From Trueperella sp. (GTDB lineage: Bacteria; Actinomycetota; Actinomycetes; Actinomycetales; Actinomycetaceae), in the NCBI GenBank assembly GCA_022783305.1, contig JALEWQ010000136.1, forward strand, positions 1-39,155: a stretch of 39,155 bases of DNA, read 5' to 3'. A program made the position numbers and the translations under genes. Position 1 is the first letter of the stretch. The number at the start of each line of letters is the position of its first letter. Under the pieces are notes generated by a model. The model was given only the letters and a program-made list of their open reading frames with translations, made no database searches and was not told the DNA's origin. Positions 32,721 to 39,155 of the stretch are shown here, piece after piece.

Positions 32721-33416
32721 CTACTGCGGGTTCGCGCTACCCTGCTCAAGCATCGCCTGGATGTGGCCACGCACCCGGCCCATGAAAGCCTCCGCGCCCT
32801 CACCCTCCTCGGCGTACATGGGCTTGCCAATAAACATGTCAACGGGCGGACGGTTCGGGGTCGGCAACACGGCCCCCACCGGCATCGCCTCGTGTCCACC
32901 GCGCAGAGCAAGCGGGACGATCGGGATACCGAACTTGATCGCGAGCGCCGCCGCACCCACCTTGAACTCGCCCATCTCACCCGACCGCGAGCGCGTCCCC
33001 TCCGGGAAGATGAGGATCGGAATCCCCTCGCGCAGCAGCCGTGCCGTCATGCCCTTGGCCCGCCCGCCATTCGGGGTCGCCGAGCGCTTACGCTCAACCG
33101 GATACGTGTTGAAAAACAGCGACGTGATCTTCGAGATCGTCGGCCGCCGGTACCAGTAATCGGCAGCCGCCCCCGTCGCCAGCCGCTCCGTCATGTGTTC
33201 AGGCAGAAGCGTGAATACCATCGGCGCATCCAGGTGCGAGGTGTGGTTACCGACGACGACATAGGCCCCCTCTAGGCCCTCCACGTTCTCCTGGCCCTCC
33301 ACCGTCGTGGACAGGATCGTCTTCAGCGCCGGGCGCGTGAAGAACCTGCGCACGTTCTTACGCGCGTGCATCTTCGACTCGGAATGGTAGTCGTCCAGCG
33401 GCTGTAGCTCGTTCAT
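32721..33416 (-). CDS. 1-acyl-sn-glycerol-3-phosphate acyltransferase (PlsC family)
   Basis: 231 residues. Transfers a fatty acyl group to lysophosphatidate or a related lipid at the cytoplasmic membrane. Motif I VVGNHTSHLDAP (HX4D), motif II region NTYPVERKR, motif III FPEGTRSRSG, motif IV IPIVPLALRGG. One hydrophobic segment only, so peripheral. Coupled to the upstream SDR gene: its ATG overlaps the SDR stop by 4 bp (ATGA). The pair may act on lipid or mycolate-like substrates, which is inference. Confidence 0.9.
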   Translation of the reverse strand: MNELQPLDDYHSESKMHARKNVRRFFTRPALKTILSTTVEGQENVEGLEGAYVVVGNHTSHLDAPMVFTLLPEHMTERLATGAAADYWYRRPTISKITSLFFNTYPVERKRSATPNGGRAKGMTARLLREGIPILIFPEGTRSRSGEMGEFKVGAAALAIKFGIPIVPLALRGGHEAMPVGAVLPTPNRPPVDMFIGKPMYAEEGEGAEAFMGRVRGHIQAMLEQGSANPQ

Positions 33417-34201
33417 CGCCTGCCCTTATTCAGTTTCTTCACCGCCACCGCCACCGCGGCCGCGGGAGCGTGCTTGGCCAAGAAACCGATCGCTTTGAAG
33501 CGCTTCGACGGGGTGGACGTGGTCTTGCCCTTATCGGCGTCAGCCAGGCACTCGGCCACCACACGATCGGCGTCCAGCCACAGGAAATCCGGGATCGAAG
33601 AAGTGGAGACCCCCGTTCGCGCATGGAACTGCGTGCGCACCCAGCCCGGGATGAACGTCACCACCTGCACACCAAACGGGGCGACCTCGATCGCCAAGGA
33701 ATCCGACCACACCCGCACGAATGCCTTAATCGCCGAGTATGCGCCCATCGGCACCGCCCCCGACATCGAGGAGGTGTTAATAATGAGGCCCGTCCCACGT
33801 TCCTTCATCGCCGCCGCGGCCGCACCGCCCAACACCATCGGGGCGATCGCCATGAGCTGCGCGCCCGCCACCAACTCCGAGGCGTCCGCGGTAGCCATCT
33901 TCGCATACAGGCCCGAGCCGGCATTGTTAACAAACACATCAACCGGGGATTGCACCGACGCGAGGCGCCGAGCGACAGCCTTCACGTCGTTCTCCTCCGA
34001 CAGATCCGCCGAAATCGTCTCCACCTTCACACCCGAGCCGCGCAACTCCTCAACCGCGCCCTCCAAGCGCTCCGGATTTCGCGCCACCAGCACCAGGTCC
34101 AGGCCACGATCGGCCAACTGGCGCGCAAACGCCATTCCCAGGCCCGACGAACCGCCCGTGATCAGCGCGCGTCCGCGCACGCGTGAGGTTGGATGCGTCA
34201 T
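33413..34201 (-). CDS. Short-chain dehydrogenase/reductase
   Basis: 262 residues. Rossmann cofactor motif TGGSSGLG (about 15-22), ARNP after beta-2 (Arg suggests NADPH), NNAG, catalytic S in INTSSMSG and YSAIK with Tyr and Lys. Classical SDR of the DltE/YqjQ-type oxidoreductase style, substrate unknown. The C-terminal tail (AVAVAVKKLNKGRR) is basic and hydrophobic and may touch the membrane. First gene of a two-gene unit with the PlsC gene. Divergent from the HD gene. Confidence 0.9.
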   Translation of the reverse strand: MTHPTSRVRGRALITGGSSGLGMAFARQLADRGLDLVLVARNPERLEGAVEELRGSGVKVETISADLSEENDVKAVARRLASVQSPVDVFVNNAGSGLYAKMATADASELVAGAQLMAIAPMVLGGAAAAAMKERGTGLIINTSSMSGAVPMGAYSAIKAFVRVWSDSLAIEVAPFGVQVVTFIPGWVRTQFHARTGVSTSSIPDFLWLDADRVVAECLADADKGKTTSTPSKRFKAIGFLAKHAPAAAVAVAVKKLNKGRR

Positions 34202-34301
34202 ACTGCCCTCGTCCTCCGGCCAAGCTGCCAGTTCACTGCCGATTCAGATACTACCGCCATTGTAGGTAGAATCGCGGACGTCATCGAAATTTTGGAGAGA
34301 G

Positions 34302-35651
34302 ATGTCTTGTACGGATGTACCCCAGTGGGTTACGCAATCCTTTATGCGTTCCGCGCTCGCGGTAGGTTCAACAGCCTCCCGCGAGGCCATCAACCGTGTG
34401 TGCTGCCTCCTCATCGAGCTGTGGTCGAGCCCTGGTCGCCACTTCCACGGCACGGCCCACCTCTACGACCTCCTTGCCCGCATTGATTCACTCGCCGTCG
34501 AGGCGCAGAACGCCGACGTCGTCCGGCTCGCCGCCTGGGGGCACGGCCTCGTCTTCTCCACCGACGGGCAGGCCATCTACACCCGCAACGGTGGTGAGGA
34601 CCGCGGCGCCTCCGCCGCGCTCATGGCCAAGTACCTCGATGAGCTCGGCGTCCCCGCGGACACGGTGGAGGAGATCCGCCAGCTCATCCTTCACATGCGT
34701 AAGCATCCCGTGTCCGAATCCGGCATGTTCGAGTCGCATGACATGGATCTCCTCGTCCTCACCGACGCCCACCTCGGCTTCCTCGCCAACCAGCCGCAAA
34801 AGTATAAGACCTACATGGAGAAGGTCCGCGCGGAATACGCCCACATCCCCGAGCTGCGCTTCCTGGAAGGCCGCCTCGAGGTGGTCACCCGCCTGCTCGG
34901 CCGGCGTCGCATCTTCGCCACCCCGCTCGCCACGCAGTGGGAGGACTCCGCACGGCAGAACCTCGAGCTTGAGCGCCAGCGTCTGCTTGTCGAGCTCCAG
35001 CGCACTACCGGGACCATCCCGGCGATCAAGGCCGAGCTCGGAGGGGGCGGCGTGGCGTCGGCGGGTGCGGTCAGTTCAGCTCAGGAGCCCGCCGGCGGCC
35101 CCGATGGGACCGCCTCTGCCGGGGTCAACGCTCCGGCCCCTGCCGGCCCCGGTGAGGCTGCCCCCGCCGCCGATCCTGTTGACGCGCCCGGCTCCGGCCC
35201 GGCCCGATCAGATTCGGTCGAGCCCAGGTCGACCGCCTCCGCCGCGCCGGCCGCCCTGACTGGCCCCAGTGGCGCGGCGGCCGACGAAACCTCGCCCAAG
35301 CCCGCCGCAACCGCCGACTCGCCTCTTGCTCCCGCCCCGCGCGGCTCCGCCAGTTCCGCCGTCGCGGAAGCCGACAGGGTCCCGGCGCCCGCGCCCGAGA
35401 GGCGCCCGGCGCCGGCTCCGGCTCCGTCGCAGACTGAGCACGCCGGTTCCTCCCTCGAGACCGCCTCCGAGGATCTCGACCCGGGCATGCCCGGCCGCAC
35501 ACTCACCCCCGAGGAGGTCAAGCAGGCCCGCCGCGACGAGATCGCACGCGCCACGCTGGAGAAGATCGAGCGGGCAAAGGCCGCCAAGGAGGCGCAGCGG
35601 GCGCGCGAGCGCGCCCGTGAGGGCGACTTCCCCTCGGGCCTGGTGGAGTAG
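34302..35651 (+). CDS. HD-superfamily (COG4339-like) protein with broken HD motif and long disordered tail
   Basis: 449 residues. Residues 1-235 follow the COG4339 metal-dependent HD phosphohydrolase-like pattern: PGRHFHGTAHLYDLL (H49/H53), LAAWGHGLVF, LILHMRKHP (H131), LLVLTDAHLGFL (D155), AEYAHIPELRFLEGRLEVV, ARQNLELERQRLL. The family normally has a FHD at the second site; here it is GHG (H81, G82), so the metal-binding Asp is missing. Residues about 245-385 are an Ala/Pro/Gly disordered linker, and 385-449 a charged, conserved-looking helix (LTPEEVKQARRDEIARATLE). GGAGAG lies close to the ATG. Activity is doubtful; a nucleic-acid or protein scaffold role is possible. Confidence 0.7.
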   Translation: MSCTDVPQWVTQSFMRSALAVGSTASREAINRVCCLLIELWSSPGRHFHGTAHLYDLLARIDSLAVEAQNADVVRLAAWGHGLVFSTDGQAIYTRNGGEDRGASAALMAKYLDELGVPADTVEEIRQLILHMRKHPVSESGMFESHDMDLLVLTDAHLGFLANQPQKYKTYMEKVRAEYAHIPELRFLEGRLEVVTRLLGRRRIFATPLATQWEDSARQNLELERQRLLVELQRTTGTIPAIKAELGGGGVASAGAVSSAQEPAGGPDGTASAGVNAPAPAGPGEAAPAADPVDAPGSGPARSDSVEPRSTASAAPAALTGPSGAAADETSPKPAATADSPLAPAPRGSASSAVAEADRVPAPAPERRPAPAPAPSQTEHAGSSLETASEDLDPGMPGRTLTPEEVKQARRDEIARATLEKIERAKAAKEAQRARERAREGDFPSGLVE

Positions 35652-35704
35652 CGGCCGGAGGAAGCTCCCGCCACAACCTGTTAAGACCCGCCAAGATACG
35701 ACGG

Positions 35705-35731
35705 GGCCCGCCGAGCCTTGCTCGGCGGGCC
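35705..35731. terminator. Bidirectional terminator between the HD gene and groEL
   Basis: Perfect 11-bp arms GGCCCGCCGAG and CTCGGCGGGCC around loop CCTTG, between convergent stops. GC-rich, no T run. Confidence 0.75.
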
Positions 35732-35752
35732 ACCCCAGTTGCGGGTGTGGGT

Positions 35753-37468
<1,716 letters not shown>

Positions 37469-37483
37469 TCATCGGCTGCAGAA

Positions 37484-37510
37484 TTATCACTCTCACTTCA
37501 AGAGTGCCAA
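37484..37510. promoter_or_regulatory. CIRCE operator 1 (HrcA site) of groEL
   Basis: TTATCACTC, 9 bp, GAGTGCCAA; each arm is one mismatch from TTAGCACTC/GAGTGCTAA. On the minus strand it overlaps a plausible promoter, TTGGCA (37510-37505), 16 bp, GATAAT (37488-37483), so HrcA binding would block RNA polymerase. Confidence 0.85.
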
Positions 37511-37518
37511 TAATGATT

Positions 37519-37545
37519 TTGGCACTCGCCGCCCGAGAGTGCAAA
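37519..37545. promoter_or_regulatory. CIRCE operator 2 (HrcA site) of groEL
   Basis: TTGGCACTC, 9 bp, GAGTGCAAA; each arm one mismatch from consensus. Centre 35 bp from operator 1, upstream of the promoter. Two operators on one gene suggest tight or cooperative HrcA repression. Confidence 0.85.
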
Positions 37546-37689
37546 TCTCCGCGGGCCACCGCGCCCCCGTTTCACCGCCGGCTAAAAGTTGAGCGTGGAG
37601 GTATCAAGTTTTGGTGAGGCCTGTCGGCTCTGCGTCGAGGCTCGATCCGGTGCTTCGCGCTCAGGGGCGAGCCACGCGAGCCCCGCCCC

Positions 37690-38310
37690 TTACCTCGCGA
37701 CGACGACGACGGAAGCGCCGTACTGCCCGGTCACAGCCGAATCCTCCACAACGTTCGCGAAACCGAGAGCCTCGGCGGCCGCCTTGGCGGTGCCCTCATG
37801 GTCAGCCCCGCTATAGTAGACGGTCGACTCGGCGGGTTCAGCCCCGCCCTTGTAGTCGGCGGCGTTGAGGTTCGTGAAGCCAGCCCCCTGGAGGATCGCC
37901 GATTTCTCCCCGGCAAAGCCAGCCGTGCCGCGGCCGTTGAGCACGAGGACCCGCGTGCCAAGGTTGGGCTTGGAGACGACGGGCGCCTCGGTCTGCGTGG
38001 CACTCGGCGCCTCGGTGGGCGCCGCGCTCGTCTCGGCAGCTGTGGCCGGGTCCGTCGGCTCCGCCGACGGCTCCGAGGTCACCTCAGCCGAAGAAGAGCT
38101 CTGCTGCGCGGGCGCCGTGGTCGCCACCTGCGGCGAATCGGAGCCCATGAAGAGCTTGCTCGCGCCGATACCCACCAGGGGCGCAAGGACGAGCACCGCG
38201 ACAATCGCGATGATCCACGGGCGCCCACTGGGCGGCTGGCGATGAGCACCGATCGTCTTGCGCTCGGCAGCGAGTCGGTCGAATTCGTCTTCAGGATATG
38301 TAGTGGCCAC
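37690..38310 (-). CDS. LytR_C-domain membrane protein (VirR-like)
   Basis: 206 residues: a short cytoplasmic N-terminus (EDEFDRLAAERKTIGAHR), one membrane helix (about 31-52, WIIAIVAVLVLAPLVGIGAS), a Ser/Ala/Thr/Glu-rich extracytoplasmic linker (57-112), and a C-terminal LytR_C domain (118-206, beginning TRVLVLNGRGTAGFAGEKSA and ending QYGASVVVVAR). It is a stand-alone LytR_C protein without the LCP catalytic domain. In mycobacteria the protein of the same layout and neighbourhood (Rv0431, VirR) regulates vesiculation and cell-wall integrity. Here it lies between DUF3263 and groEL, the same context. Confidence 0.85.
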   Translation of the reverse strand: MATTYPEDEFDRLAAERKTIGAHRQPPSGRPWIIAIVAVLVLAPLVGIGASKLFMGSDSPQVATTAPAQQSSSSAEVTSEPSAEPTDPATAAETSAAPTEAPSATQTEAPVVSKPNLGTRVLVLNGRGTAGFAGEKSAILQGAGFTNLNAADYKGGAEPAESTVYYSGADHEGTAKAAAEALGFANVVEDSAVTGQYGASVVVVAR

Positions 38311-38319
38311 AGGCCAAGT

Positions 38320-38700
38320 TTACAGGGAATCTGCGCCAAATTGAGATCCGCCGATGTGTTTCGGCTCGCGGCCGAGCTCAAGCTCACCCTGGGGGACCTC
38401 TACCTCACCTTCCGGCTCGCCGGGCTCATCCGGGCCACGAACGCTGCGCGCGATCGGCGGGTTGTCGAGGCCGCGCTCCGCCAACCGGGCATCGCGCAAG
38501 CGCCGTAACCGCTCGACAAGCGCCGGGTCCGCCGCCCACACCCTCGGCGAATCCAGCATGCGCGACAGGATGAAGTAATACTTCGACGCCGTCATCCCCA
38601 ACTCGCGCTGAATCGCCTGTTCGCGGGTAGCGGCCACACGCCACCAGCCGCGTTCGATGTCAAGGATCGAACGCTCGAGGTCAGTCAGCTCGTCGTTCAT
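38320..38700 (-). CDS. DUF3263 family protein
   Basis: 126 residues from the ATG at 38700. The conserved actinobacterial DUF3263 core is at 5-70: LERSILDIERGWWRVAATREQAIQRELGMTASKYYFILSRMLD, then DPALVERLRRLRDARL. The helix-turn-helix-like core followed by a basic helix suggests DNA binding, but this is not established. A charged tail (DEPGEPEGEVEVPQG) follows. It lies 9 bp upstream of the LytR_C gene, matching the Rv0430-Rv0431 pair; co-transcription is likely. Confidence 0.85.
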   Translation of the reverse strand: MNDELTDLERSILDIERGWWRVAATREQAIQRELGMTASKYYFILSRMLDSPRVWAADPALVERLRRLRDARLAERGLDNPPIARSVRGPDEPGEPEGEVEVPQGELELGREPKHIGGSQFGADSL

Positions 38701-38813
38701 GGCCTCCACTCTAGCGCGCCGCACCGACAGCGTAGCGCGACACCTTTGACAGATACGGCAGCGAACCGTGGGCGCAGGCCTCGACAAGCGTCACATGCGG
38801 GCGCGAAGGCAGG

Positions 38814-39155
38814 CTAGCGCTGTGCCGTCATCGCCGCCAGCGGGCTGAGCCGCATCGCGCGCCGCGCCGGCACCATGCCCGAGGCCATCGCGACAAGGGT
38901 CGCCCCCGCCACGGCCGCCACCGCCAGCAAGGGCGGAATCTGCGAGATTCCCCCTACCTGGTCCGGCTGGGTGGTCAGGGAGTTGATGAGCGCCGACAGG
39001 CCGTAGCTGAGCACAATCCCGACAACTCCGCCCAGGAAGCCGATCGAGGAGGACTCAACAAGGAACAGCCAACGGATGTCCCTCATCGATGCACCAATGA
39101 CCTTCATAACACCGATGTCGCGCTGGCGCTCGTAGACGCTCATGAGCATCGTGTT
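38814..39155 (-). CDS. FtsX/MacB-type ABC transporter permease, 3' part (runs off the window)
   Basis: Only the C-terminal ~113 residues are inside. SVYERQRDIGVMKVIGASMRDI is the conserved cytoplasmic segment of FtsX-like permeases (E.. R..I...KAiGAs...I), followed by two or three membrane helices and the ending MVPARRAMRLSPLAAM, the family C-terminal motif. Probably exports or senses a lipoprotein or peptide with an ATPase partner outside the window. The gap to the DUF3263 gene (38701-38813) holds nothing recognised. Confidence 0.88.
   Translation of the reverse strand, partial: NTMLMSVYERQRDIGVMKVIGASMRDIRWLFLVESSSIGFLGGVVGIVLSYGLSALINSLTTQPDQVGGISQIPPLLAVAAVAGATLVAMASGMVPARRAMRLSPLAAMTAQR

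Overview
The window is two unrelated genomes joined at about position 8682/8683. The left part (1-8682) looks like an uncultured Firmicute of class Clostridia: strong TTGACA/TATAAT promoters, AGGAGG ribosome binding sites, hairpin plus T-run terminators, an HPr-like protein, the str operon and a GTCATTCTGAGCG-type intergenic repeat family. The right part (8683-39155) is a high-GC actinobacterium. It carries DUF3027, DUF3263, a LytR_C protein beside an orphan groEL, a glp/glpR pair beside 5-FCL and SAF-domain genes, and a TPM-pspA pair, all typical of Actinobacteria. The style of the proteins suggests Actinomycetaceae, but that is a guess. I read the join as a metagenomic assembly chimera and not as gene transfer, because both sides are housekeeping DNA and base composition changes at one point, exactly at the end of a duplicated repeat.

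Left part: rlmD with an AT-rich C-terminal appendage and an HPr-like protein lacking the catalytic His (both minus). Then rpsL, rpsG and fusA, then tuf with its own promoter (plus). These are followed by an 18-bp minisatellite, an HU gene with its own promoter and terminator, and about 850 bp of degenerate repeats up to the join.

Right part: tRNA-Ala(CGC); a minus-strand group of gephyrin-like Glp, its membrane receptor GlpR and an alpha/beta hydrolase; divergent 5-formyl-THF cyclo-ligase and a SAF-domain (CpaB-like) protein; a 1555-residue helicase/nuclease-like protein whose ATPase motifs are degraded, overlapping a small conserved protein; tRNA-Arg(CCT); a tandem universal stress protein; a secreted NlpC/P60 protein with a helically phased operator array; a DtxR-family metal regulator; serC; an NCS2 purine permease; manA; a DUF3027 plus cold-shock-domain pair; a TPM-domain protein with PspA (envelope stress); a NYN-domain protein; an OmpR-type two-component system; PlsC and SDR lipid-type enzymes; an HD-family protein with a broken HD motif; groEL under two CIRCE operators; LytR_C and DUF3263 proteins; and the 3' end of an FtsX/MacB-type permease gene.

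Several genes concern the envelope and its stress responses (Glp/GlpR, NlpC/P60, TPM/PspA, two-component system, LytR_C, PlsC). A recurrent oddity is the enzyme fold without its usual catalytic residues: HPr-like, Glp, helicase-like, HD protein, alpha/beta hydrolase and possibly NlpC. All family assignments come from reading motifs by eye; no database search was possible.
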